From: Leptolinea sp. | Lineage (GTDB): Bacteria; Chloroflexota; Anaerolineae; Anaerolineales; Anaerolineaceae | DNA length: 50,329 nt | Assembly (NCBI GenBank): GCA_012515195.1 | Contig: JAAYYW010000038.1 | Coordinates: 1 to 50,329 of the forward strand | Reading direction: 5' to 3' | Part shown: in pieces, positions 25,551-33,292 of the stretch | How positions within the stretch are numbered: the first letter of the stretch is position 1 | How the letters are laid out: each line of letters begins with the position of its first letter | Translations under genes and position numbers: made by a program | The notes under the pieces: generated by a model | What the model saw: the letters and a program-made list of their open reading frames with translations, nothing else | Databases searched by the model: none | Told to the model about the DNA's origin: nothing

Positions 25551-25635
25551 ACAAGGGCAAACCCGGGAAAACCCGGGGACGCAAAGTTACGGGTCTACAT
25601 TCGAATTGAATATGACCGCCGAACTACCGAAATGG
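25551..25635 (+). promoter_or_regulatory. Cyclic-di-GMP-I (GEMM) riboswitch aptamer 2
   Basis: A second class I core: GGGCAAAC (25555-25562), P2 formed by CCCGG repeats around GAAA, GACGCAAA (25578-25585), ACGGGTCTA, a P3 hairpin ATTC-GAAT-TGAAT and GACCGCCGAACTACCG (25614-25629). The last segment departs from the usual GCC-A-GGTTACCG (here GCC-G-AACTACCG), so ligand affinity may differ from aptamer 1. The guanine before CAAA is kept. Confidence 0.87.
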
Positions 25636-25683
25636 GATCAACCTCCCGCAATTCTAGCCAACCTGTAGAAGCAGGAATTCCGG

Positions 25684-25718
25684 CCCTTGTCATGAGAGTA
25701 TGACATGGGTCTTTTTTC
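25684..25718 (+). terminator. Terminator of c-di-GMP switch unit 2, containing the start codon
   Basis: CCCTTGTCAT (25684-25693) pairs with ATGACATGGG (25700-25709), with one T-T mismatch, and TCTTTTTTC follows. The ATG of the sortase-like gene (25705-25707) lies in the 3' arm and the T-run is already coding. Folding would both end transcription and hide the start codon. Confidence 0.7.
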
Positions 25719-26358
25719 TTCTTTCAAACATTTTCTTATATCTATCGTAACAGTGGTGACGCTGTGTATTTCGACTCCAGTACTTGCTTTCCAAACGATA
25801 ATACCGGTTACCGGTACTATCTATAACGAGAGTGTGAAGCCGGGGGCTGTAAACCTTCTCTCTCTAGAAGATTTTACGGAAGCCGTAAAGGACGGCGACG
25901 CCCAGGCTGTTAAAGGATTGTATGCGGAAGAGATCTTTATGATGCGGGTCATCCAGCAGCCTTCCGGTAAGCCCGGTTTTGTATCACCCATTGATGGTAT
26001 TGCCACTCAGTTCGGGATGGCAGCAAACAACAATGTGACCGGTATGCTGGCTCACAATTTCGCTTCTGGTCGTTTTTTCTTTGATCTTTCCATGGATGAC
26101 CGGGTAAGTGTGGTGTATGGCGATGGGAGTATAAAGGAATATAAGGTCACAGCCATCTATAAATTTCAGGCGCTTTCTCCCAAGAGTTCCGCCAGTGATT
26201 TTGTGAATCTGGACACCGGCGAAAAACTCTCCGCGGCTGGTCTTTTTACCCGTATGTATACCGGGAGCCATCATCTGACATTGCAAACCTGTATCCAGGA
26301 AGGCACGGAAGACTCCTGGGGACGGCTCTTTGTAATCGCTGAACCGTTGAACGCCTGA
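25705..26358 (+). CDS. Exported sortase-like protein 2, under c-di-GMP riboswitch control
   Basis: This 217-residue protein has a signal peptide (hydrophobic 9-27, PVLA-F). A Glu/Asp-rich segment follows, then QQPSGKPGFVSPIDG (84-98) shared with paralogue 1, then a sortase-like core: His117 in MLAHNFASG, VSVVYGDGS strands, Cys196 in LTLQTC and Arg207 in WGRLFVIA. It is expected to act at the outer face of the membrane. The start codon sits in a terminator stem, no strong ribosome site precedes it, and no other start gives the signal peptide. Control by two c-di-GMP aptamers suggests a role in attachment or biofilm-type surface changes. The reaction and substrate are unknown. Confidence 0.75.
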   Translation: MGLFSSFKHFLISIVTVVTLCISTPVLAFQTIIPVTGTIYNESVKPGAVNLLSLEDFTEAVKDGDAQAVKGLYAEEIFMMRVIQQPSGKPGFVSPIDGIATQFGMAANNNVTGMLAHNFASGRFFFDLSMDDRVSVVYGDGSIKEYKVTAIYKFQALSPKSSASDFVNLDTGEKLSAAGLFTRMYTGSHHLTLQTCIQEGTEDSWGRLFVIAEPLNA

Positions 26359-26388
26359 ACAGAAAACATCTCCTTAAATTATTGGTTT

Positions 26389-26418
26389 GAAATGGATTGC
26401 CACGCGGCAGTCCATTTC
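26389..26418 (+). terminator. Hairpin terminator after sortase-like gene 2
   Basis: A 13-bp stem (26389-26401 with 26406-26418, including one T-G pair) with an ACGC loop, followed by GTTTAATT. It separates the sortase-like gene from purB. Confidence 0.7.
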
Positions 26419-26472
26419 GTTTAATTCACTCTTTTTAAGGAGCTGATTTTCTCCTGGATCGGGTGAATTACA

Positions 26473-26478
26473 TATAAT
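26473..26478 (+). promoter_or_regulatory. -10 box of purB
   Basis: A perfect TATAAT lies 57 bases before the purB ATG. No good -35 hexamer is seen at 16-18 bases. The predicted 5' leader of about 50 bases is too short for a purine riboswitch, and none is recognisable. Confidence 0.4.
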
Positions 26479-26535
26479 TAGCCATCAGGCGACCGGTCTT
26501 CACTATGGAGCCATTTTTAGATCGGAGGGAACCCG

Positions 26536-27939
26536 ATGACCGAATTTGATAACTACCAGTCTCCATTCAGTTGGCGGTATGCCAGCGAAGAGATGCGGCA
26601 GATCTGGAGCGAGACCAACAAACGAAAGCTCTGGCGTCGCATCTGGGTGTCTCTTGCGACAGTTCAGTCAGAGTTTGGGCTGGTCTCTCCCATTCAAGTT
26701 AAAGAGCTTCAATTACACGCAACGGACATTGACGTGGATGCAGCCCTGAAAATTGAGGCTGAGATCCATCATGATCTGATGGCTGAATTGAAAACCTTTG
26801 CCGCGCAATGTCCATTGGCCGGGGGGATAATTCATCTGGGCGCGACATCGATGGATATTGAGGACAATGCCGATGCGATCCGGCTTGCGCAATCACTGGA
26901 TCGTATCATCGCGTCGCTGGGCGGACTCCTGGCAATTCTTGCTGATCGTATTGAAGAAACAGCTGATCTGACTGTTATGGCTTTCACCCATATTCAACCC
27001 GCTGAACCCTCAACGTTCGGTTACCGGCTTTCCATGTATGCGCAAGACTTGCTGGTTGATTGGGAGAATCTTTATGCGGCCAGAGAAAATTTACACGGCA
27101 AAGGTTTTAAAGGAGCAGTGGGAACCGCTGCCGCATACGGTGATCTCTTGGGTGTTGGGAACCTGCGGAGGTTTGAGGAACGGTTGAGTGAAGAACTGGG
27201 GATGGCTTTCTTCCCTGTTGCCACCCAAACATATACCCGCAAACAGGACTACACAATCCTCAGCGCACTGGCTGGTTTGGGAGCTTCGTTGCATAAATTT
27301 GCGTTTGATCTGCGGCTATTGCAAACACCTCCGATTGGAGAGGTTAGCGAATACTTCGCTGAAAAACAGGTGGGATCGTCAGCCATGCCTTTCAAACGCA
27401 ACCCGATCAACGCGGAAAAAGTCGATTCGCTCGCCCGGCTGCTGGCTGTCTATCCACAGGTTGCCTGGCAGAACGCTGCCAATTCCCTGCTGGAACGCAC
27501 ACTGGATGACAGCGCCAACCGGCGCACCATCCTTCCGGAAGCGTTCCTAACCGCGGATGAAATGCTGCGGGTGATGACCCGGTTGGTCGGAAAATTGACT
27601 GTTCACCGTGAAACCATCCGACAAAACCTGGAGATATATGCTCCATTTGCCTGCACCGAACGGGTTATGATGGCCGCGGCCGGAAAGGGGGGGGATCGTC
27701 AAGTACTGCACGAGCGTTTACGGGAGCATGCTCTCGCGTCCTGGGAAGCGGTGCGTGCCGGGCAGCCCAATCCGCTCATTTCTCGCTTGAAGGCGGATGA
27801 TGAAATTCGGCTGTTGGTCAGCGCGGAAGAAATCGACCGACTGGCAGATGTCTCATCGTACACAGGAATAGCGGCAGCCGCATCAATGGAATTGGCTTCG
27901 CATATTCGAGTTTCCATTACAAACCGGTCTGGAGGGTAA
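26536..27939 (+). CDS. purB: Adenylosuccinate lyase
   Basis: This 467-residue fumarase/aspartase-superfamily enzyme cleaves SAICAR to AICAR and adenylosuccinate to AMP, releasing fumarate. It carries HLGATSMDIEDNADAIRLAQ (about 98-117), the catalytic FTHIQPAEPSTFGYR (about 153-167) and the signature GSSAMPFKRNPINAEKVDS (about 279-297). The start has GGAGG eight to nine bases upstream. It has its own promoter and a 131-base gap before the rest of the purine cluster. A lyase-family alternative is unlikely given the SSAMPFKRNP signature and the context. Confidence 0.95.
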   Translation: MTEFDNYQSPFSWRYASEEMRQIWSETNKRKLWRRIWVSLATVQSEFGLVSPIQVKELQLHATDIDVDAALKIEAEIHHDLMAELKTFAAQCPLAGGIIHLGATSMDIEDNADAIRLAQSLDRIIASLGGLLAILADRIEETADLTVMAFTHIQPAEPSTFGYRLSMYAQDLLVDWENLYAARENLHGKGFKGAVGTAAAYGDLLGVGNLRRFEERLSEELGMAFFPVATQTYTRKQDYTILSALAGLGASLHKFAFDLRLLQTPPIGEVSEYFAEKQVGSSAMPFKRNPINAEKVDSLARLLAVYPQVAWQNAANSLLERTLDDSANRRTILPEAFLTADEMLRVMTRLVGKLTVHRETIRQNLEIYAPFACTERVMMAAAGKGGDRQVLHERLREHALASWEAVRAGQPNPLISRLKADDEIRLLVSAEEIDRLADVSSYTGIAAAASMELASHIRVSITNRSGG

Positions 27940-28070
27940 GAACCTGCTATTTAGATGAAAGACATATGTAATATCCCAATAGGAAATATGTCACGGCGAA
28001 ATCTAGACAAATATCTATTTGTTCATTACAATTGACGCGCTTACATTCATAAAGCCGGGGGCGTTTTGTT

Positions 28071-31007
28071 GTGAACAATCTTCAAAAAACATTTTGCTGT
28101 GTTGTGCGACCAAAAAGAAAAAACGATCCCCGGTCAAACGGTTATCTCGCAGACGTTCGCGCCCTGGGGATCACTGGTGTCGAAGAGATTATCTGCAACG
28201 ATCTTTACTTCATTCGTGGAATTGTGAACCTCAACCAGGTCTCGCGATTGGCGGGGGAATTGCTGCATGACCCGGTCACGCACGAAGTGGAGACCTACAT
28301 AATAAACACATCGGCTGAAAGCCATGAGGTGATCACGCAAATGACCGCTTCCCATGGCATGATCGACGTGGCTCTGCGTCCGGGAGTCACCGATCCTGTC
28401 GCGGACCAGATCGTCCGCGCGGCCGAATTGTTGGGAATTGACGGAATAAACGCTGCCTCAACCGGGCTGCGTTTTTTTGTTAAAGGGGAAGGTGTCTCTG
28501 AAAAGAAGCTCCGCCAACTGGCGGAGCGTTTATTTGCCAACGCGGTCATCCAGAGATATGCGCTGGAGCCAATCACGCCGTCCTTTTCAGAAGCAGCAGA
28601 AGCCAGTGGACAGGTGGAGACCATCCGTGTCAGGGGACTATCTTCGAGCGGATTGCTAAAGACCTCGGGTGATCGGCGGGCCGCACTCAATCTGGATGAG
28701 ATGCTGGCAATACAGTCGTATTGCCTCCGTGAAGGACGTGATCTAACTGATGTCGAATTTGAGATGCTTGCCCAGACGTGGAGTGAACACTGCGTCCACA
28801 AAACATTTAAATCCCGTGTGGTAGTGGAACATGTCAGAAGTGACCGCACATTCCCTGCCGCATATAAACATCTTTTTAACCAAACTATCAGAGCCGCGAC
28901 ACGGGATGTGAACGCCAACTGGGTCCTGTCATCTTTTCGTGAAAATGCCGGAATCATAGAGTTTGATGGTGAACATGAACTGTCCTTCAAGGTCGAGACG
29001 CATAATCACCCCTCCGCCATCGAACCATTTGGTGGAGCAAACACTGGCATTGGAGGTGTGATCCGTGATGTCATTGGCGTGTCGGCAAAACCCATTGCCT
29101 CGACCGATGTCCTCTGTTTTGGCCCGTCGAAAACTCGATTGGACGATCTGCCGACGGGTGTATTGCATCCACGCCGGATCGCGTCGGGGGTGATCGCCGG
29201 TATCGAGGACTACGGGAATAAAATGGGAATTCCAACCGTGAATGGTGCGTTATGGTATGACCCTGGCTATATTGCCAACCCGCTTGTCTTTTGCGGAAGC
29301 GTTGGCATCGCTCCGCGGGGATCAAATCCGCACGGTATTGTGCCGGGAGACCGGGTCATTCTTCTGGGCGGGAAGACGGGACGCGATGGTTTGCGGGGTG
29401 CCACATTTTCATCAATGACCATGGATGCCCAGACCGGCGAGGTTTCCGGGGCATCTGTGCAGATTGGTGCCCCCATTGTGGAGAAAGGACTGGTCGATGT
29501 GTTAATGCCGGCTCGCGACCTGGGTCTTTACCATGCGATCACGGATTGCGGTGCGGGCGGACTGTCATCTGCAGTGGGTGAGATGATCTCAGAGACCGGT
29601 GGGGATATCCAGCTGGCCGATGTTCCATTGAAATACCCGGGGCTTGTCCCATGGGAGATCTGGCTTTCGGAAGCCCAGGAACGCATGGTTATCGCAGTGC
29701 CGCCGGAGAGTGTAGCTGAACTTCAGGGACTTTGCGACCGATTTGAAGTCTCATTGACAGACATAGGCTGCGTTAGCAGCACCGGTCGCACCCGTGTCTA
29801 TTTTCACGATCAAATTGTTCTGGATCTGGATAACCAATTTCTTCATCACGGTCTCCCACAGAGGCAATACACGGCAACAATCCGTCAACCGCGCTATTTA
29901 CCAGGTGAGACCGTGGATGGGTCTCAACTTCCGGAAATCGACTTCGACAAGACGTTGTTGGATTTGCTTTCGCATCCCAACATTGCTTCAAGGGAACCCA
30001 TAATCAGGGTATATGACCATGAAGTGCAGGGGGGAACAGTAGTGAAACCACTGTGCGGAATTCGCCGTGATGGCCCGTCAGATGGATGTGTGATCAAACC
30101 CCAGATGGGAAAGGGACGGCAGGCTTTTGTTTTGTCTAACGGACTAAATCCGGAATATGGAAAAGAAGACCCCTATGAAATGACGCGCCTAGTTATGGAT
30201 GAAGCCATTCGCAACGCGGTGGCCTGTGGGGCCGATCCATCACGAATCGCTGTTTTAGATAACTTCTGTTGGGGTGATCCGACCAATCCTGAGACCATGG
30301 GCGACCTGGTCCAATCCGCACAGGCCTGTTACGACACTGCTGTCCGCTACCAAACGCCGTTTATTTCGGGCAAGGATTCATTTAATAATGAATACCTGGG
30401 AATGGACGGTGCGCGGCATGCCATCCCTCCGACATTATTGATCTCTGCGTTGGGATGGATGCCGGATTGGGAACAGGCGTTGACTATGGACTTAAAACGT
30501 ACCGGGAGTCTCCTTTTCCTGGTCGGTGAATTCAAGCCAGCTTTTGGTGGAAGTCATTACAACTTGATCCATCCTGAAAGAAAGGTGGAAGAAGGTTTGC
30601 CAGAATGTGCCTTGAAAAACCCCGAGATTTACCGCGCTTTTTATTCCACTGTCACACGTGGGATCATATCAGCCTGTCACGACCTGAGCGAAGGCGGTCT
30701 GGGTGTTGCTGCCGCAGAAATGTGCATGGGCGGTAGACGGGGGGCACGGATCGAACTTCCATCTGATATTCACCCGGCACGTGCCCTTTTTGGTGAGACT
30801 TCCGGGTGCCTGCTGGTTGAAGTGAGACCGGCCAATCGAGACCTATTCCTTTCTCTGATGGAATCCATTCCTTGCCGTTTCATTGGGAATGTGCTGGAAG
30901 AACCGGTTTTTAAAACGGTTCTGAAGGGGAATGAAGTTTTTTCAGTAGGTATTCCAGAATTGCTGAGAGCCTGGAAAAATGAATCTGTGGAGGGGGAGAC
31001 GGAATGA
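28071..31007 (+). CDS. purL: Phosphoribosylformylglycinamidine synthase, PurS-PurL fusion
   Basis: This 978-residue protein makes FGAM from FGAR, ATP and ammonia. Residues of about 20-175 contain two PurS-like units in tandem ('LGITGVEEI...RLAGELLHDPVT' and 'LGIDGINAA...RLAERLFANAVI'). The PurL synthetase follows from about 215, with TWSEHCVHKTF, KVETHNHPSAIEPFGGANTG and the second-half GDPTNPETMGD, SGKDSF and SACHDLSEGGLGVA motifs. It depends on PurQ, encoded next door, for glutamine-derived ammonia. The start is GTG without a clear ribosome site. The stop overlaps the purQ ATG by four bases. A separate purS gene is absent, which fits the fusion. Confidence 0.93.
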   Translation: MNNLQKTFCCVVRPKRKNDPRSNGYLADVRALGITGVEEIICNDLYFIRGIVNLNQVSRLAGELLHDPVTHEVETYIINTSAESHEVITQMTASHGMIDVALRPGVTDPVADQIVRAAELLGIDGINAASTGLRFFVKGEGVSEKKLRQLAERLFANAVIQRYALEPITPSFSEAAEASGQVETIRVRGLSSSGLLKTSGDRRAALNLDEMLAIQSYCLREGRDLTDVEFEMLAQTWSEHCVHKTFKSRVVVEHVRSDRTFPAAYKHLFNQTIRAATRDVNANWVLSSFRENAGIIEFDGEHELSFKVETHNHPSAIEPFGGANTGIGGVIRDVIGVSAKPIASTDVLCFGPSKTRLDDLPTGVLHPRRIASGVIAGIEDYGNKMGIPTVNGALWYDPGYIANPLVFCGSVGIAPRGSNPHGIVPGDRVILLGGKTGRDGLRGATFSSMTMDAQTGEVSGASVQIGAPIVEKGLVDVLMPARDLGLYHAITDCGAGGLSSAVGEMISETGGDIQLADVPLKYPGLVPWEIWLSEAQERMVIAVPPESVAELQGLCDRFEVSLTDIGCVSSTGRTRVYFHDQIVLDLDNQFLHHGLPQRQYTATIRQPRYLPGETVDGSQLPEIDFDKTLLDLLSHPNIASREPIIRVYDHEVQGGTVVKPLCGIRRDGPSDGCVIKPQMGKGRQAFVLSNGLNPEYGKEDPYEMTRLVMDEAIRNAVACGADPSRIAVLDNFCWGDPTNPETMGDLVQSAQACYDTAVRYQTPFISGKDSFNNEYLGMDGARHAIPPTLLISALGWMPDWEQALTMDLKRTGSLLFLVGEFKPAFGGSHYNLIHPERKVEEGLPECALKNPEIYRAFYSTVTRGIISACHDLSEGGLGVAAAEMCMGGRRGARIELPSDIHPARALFGETSGCLLVEVRPANRDLFLSLMESIPCRFIGNVLEEPVFKTVLKGNEVFSVGIPELLRAWKNESVEGETE

Positions 31008-31783
31008 AATCAAAAGCATTGATCCTATTTGCCCCGGGTACCAATCGCGACCAGGATGTGGCCGCGGCATTGCAAATGGCAGGAGCGGAAACGGATATTC
31101 ATCCAGTTCGTAGTCTGTATGAGAAAAAACAGGATTGGTCAACATATCAAATGCTGGTTGTTCCCGGTGGTTTCTCATACGCAGACGCTCTGGGAGCAGG
31201 AAGACTACTGGCTTTGGACTTGACATCATATTTTTCCAACCAGGTGCAGGAATTTTTGGCGGCCGAAAAACCAGTTATCGGCATCTGCAACGGTTTCCAG
31301 GCGTTGGTCAAAGCCGGGATATTACCAGAGACACGTGAACCGGGAGAAACACCCAGGGCAACTTTGACATTCAATCAGAGCAACCATTTTGAATGCCGCT
31401 GGGTAACACTGAAAGCGGTATCCCAAAAATGCATCTGGACCGCTGGTTTATCGGACCTGTTGGATTGTCCCGTCGCACATGGTGAGGGGAACTTCACTGT
31501 CCTGGATGATCAGTACACAAAGGCACTGTTAGAAAACGACCAGGTAGCTCTGGTTTATTCAAAACCGGACGGAAATCCGGCTGATGGCGTTTACCCATTG
31601 AACCCAAATGGATCGATCGGCGATATCGCGGGGGTGTGCAACCCCGCCGGGAATGTGCTTGGGCTGATGCCTCATCCTGAGAATAATATCTGGACACATC
31701 AGGTTCCTGACCGGGCAAACCGGCCTGATCATTTTGGATTGCCATTATTTGTCAATGGGGTGCGGTATGCCAGCCAGCTCTGA
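31004..31783 (+). CDS. purQ: FGAM synthase glutaminase subunit PurQ
   Basis: This 259-residue class I glutamine amidotransferase has the nucleophile elbow GICNGFQAL (Cys near 90), the oxyanion VVPGGFSYADAL, and the catalytic His/Glu in LMPHPENN. It supplies ammonia to the PurS-PurL protein encoded directly upstream, and overlaps it by ATGA. At 259 residues it is longer than the roughly 225 residues of Bacillus-type PurQ and closer to the amidotransferase part of the large PurL enzymes. Confidence 0.94.
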   Translation: MKSKALILFAPGTNRDQDVAAALQMAGAETDIHPVRSLYEKKQDWSTYQMLVVPGGFSYADALGAGRLLALDLTSYFSNQVQEFLAAEKPVIGICNGFQALVKAGILPETREPGETPRATLTFNQSNHFECRWVTLKAVSQKCIWTAGLSDLLDCPVAHGEGNFTVLDDQYTKALLENDQVALVYSKPDGNPADGVYPLNPNGSIGDIAGVCNPAGNVLGLMPHPENNIWTHQVPDRANRPDHFGLPLFVNGVRYASQL

Positions 31784-31796
31784 TCGGGAGAAACGT

Positions 31797-32771
31797 ATGC
31801 AGCCAACCGAGCAATCCATACTTGAATTGATTCCACACGCTTTTGAGAAGAGTGAACTCACGCTGTCTGGTCGCAATTCCGGCAAGGTACGAGATGGGTA
31901 TGTGTTGCCTGATGGAAAACGGCTTCTTGTTACAACAGACCGCCTATCTGCGTTTGACCGCAACTTGGCGGTTATTCCATACAAAGGACAGGTGCTCAAC
32001 CAGCTTGCGGCGTGGTGGTTTGATCTGACCAGGGATATCATCCCCAACCACATCCTGTCTATTCCTGACCCGAACGCGGCGATTGTAACTGATGTCAAGC
32101 CCTTTCCAGTTGAGGTGATCGTCCGCGGATACATAACCGGAGTGACCTCCACTGCTCTGTGGCACCGTTATTCACTGGGGGACCGGGATATTTACGGATA
32201 CCACTTCGGTGAAGGTTTAAAGAAGAACCAGAAGTTGATGAAACCGATCATCACGCCCACAACCAAAGGCGGAATCACCGGGCATGACGAACGTCTGACA
32301 TGTGCCGAAGTTGTAGAAAAGGGTTTGTTGGATGCCGCGAGTTGGGAAAAGGTCCAATCGGCCGCGTTGGCTGTGTTCAACCTGGGACAAAAAATTGCCA
32401 ACCAGGCGGGATTAATTCTGGTGGATACGAAATATGAATTTGGCCAGGCCGAAGATGGTACGATCATGCTCATTGATGAAGTACATACCCCTGATTCATC
32501 CCGATTCTGGACTCTTACATCGTACGCTGAGCGGTTTGCTGCCGGCAAGGAACCTGAGAACTACGACAAAGAATTCATCCGCCGTTACTTCGCGGATAAG
32601 GGTTACCGGGGAGACGGCGAACCACCAGAAGCGGAACTACAACTCTGGGTTCAGGCAAGTCGGCGTTATATCCAGATCTATGAAAAACTGACCGGGAGGA
32701 AATTCGTGCCCGGGGAATATCCGGTCAATCCGCGACTTGAAGCCAATCTGCGCAGGGAGGGATGGTTGTGA
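31797..32771 (+). CDS. purC: SAICAR synthetase
   Basis: This 324-residue enzyme ligates aspartate to CAIR with ATP. It shows GRNSGKVRDGYVLPDGKRLLVTTDRLSAFD at the N-terminus (nucleotide loop and DR motif), VEVIVRGYITGV near 110 and LIDEVHTPDSSRFW near 222. It belongs to the longer SAICAR synthetase type (about 300 residues). I chose the ATG at 31797, seven bases after GGGAG and past the purQ stop. The stop overlaps the purE ATG by one base (TGATG). Confidence 0.95.
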   Translation: MQPTEQSILELIPHAFEKSELTLSGRNSGKVRDGYVLPDGKRLLVTTDRLSAFDRNLAVIPYKGQVLNQLAAWWFDLTRDIIPNHILSIPDPNAAIVTDVKPFPVEVIVRGYITGVTSTALWHRYSLGDRDIYGYHFGEGLKKNQKLMKPIITPTTKGGITGHDERLTCAEVVEKGLLDAASWEKVQSAALAVFNLGQKIANQAGLILVDTKYEFGQAEDGTIMLIDEVHTPDSSRFWTLTSYAERFAAGKEPENYDKEFIRRYFADKGYRGDGEPPEAELQLWVQASRRYIQIYEKLTGRKFVPGEYPVNPRLEANLRREGWL

Positions 32772-33271
32772 TGAAACCACTGCTTGTAATTCTCATGGGG
32801 TCAAATGCCGATAGCGCCCACGCGGAAAAAATCGCCGCGGCGGCCCGACCATTTGGAATTGATGTGGAAATGCGGATAGGTTCTGCCCATAAGACGGCAG
32901 ACCATGTCTTGAGCCTGCTGTTTGCGTATGAAGCGGATCCGCGGCCCAAGGTATATGTCACGATAGCCGGCCGCAGTAATGCCTTGTCCGGTTTTACCGA
33001 TGGTGCGGTGGCCTCACCGGTTATTGCCTGTCCGCCGTATTCCGAGAAGTTTGGCGGTGCGGATGTGTTTTCTTCTTTGAACATGCCTTCCGGTATAGCT
33101 CCGGCGATGGTATTAGAACCGGCTAACGCGGCGCTGCTGGCGGCCAAGATTTTCGCCCTGGCTGATCCCGAAATTCGTAAGACAGTGAAAAAAATCCAGT
33201 CTGCCAATCGTGAGACAATCCTGGCGGATGATGCCAGAGTGTGGTCCGGAAATCATGTGGATATCCCCTGA
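32771..33271 (+). CDS. purE: AIR carboxylase, class II PurE-like
   Basis: This 166-residue protein converts AIR to CAIR. It begins LLVILMGSNADSAHAEKI and has GSAHKTADH, VYVTIAGRSNALSG, SPVIACPPYSEKFGGADVFSSL and NMPSGIAPAMVLEP. AGRSN, CPP and DV(F/W)SSL..PSG are hallmarks of the animal-type (class II) enzyme, which uses CO2 directly. Bacterial class I PurE has AGGAAHLPG and needs PurK, and no purK is present in the cluster. The ATG at 32771 is ten bases after GGAGG; an ATG at 32762 abuts that site and is less likely. Confidence 0.9.
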   Translation: MKPLLVILMGSNADSAHAEKIAAAARPFGIDVEMRIGSAHKTADHVLSLLFAYEADPRPKVYVTIAGRSNALSGFTDGAVASPVIACPPYSEKFGGADVFSSLNMPSGIAPAMVLEPANAALLAAKIFALADPEIRKTVKKIQSANRETILADDARVWSGNHVDIP

Positions 33272-33292
33272 GCGGATAAAAGGGTAGGAAAC

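Noticed and set aside
27961-27992. 7-bp inverted repeat GACATAT/ATATGTC between purB and purL as a regulator site or terminator
   Set aside because: Short AT-rich arms with an 18-base loop and no T-run. It resembles PadR half-sites only loosely, and chance is likely in this AT-rich gap.
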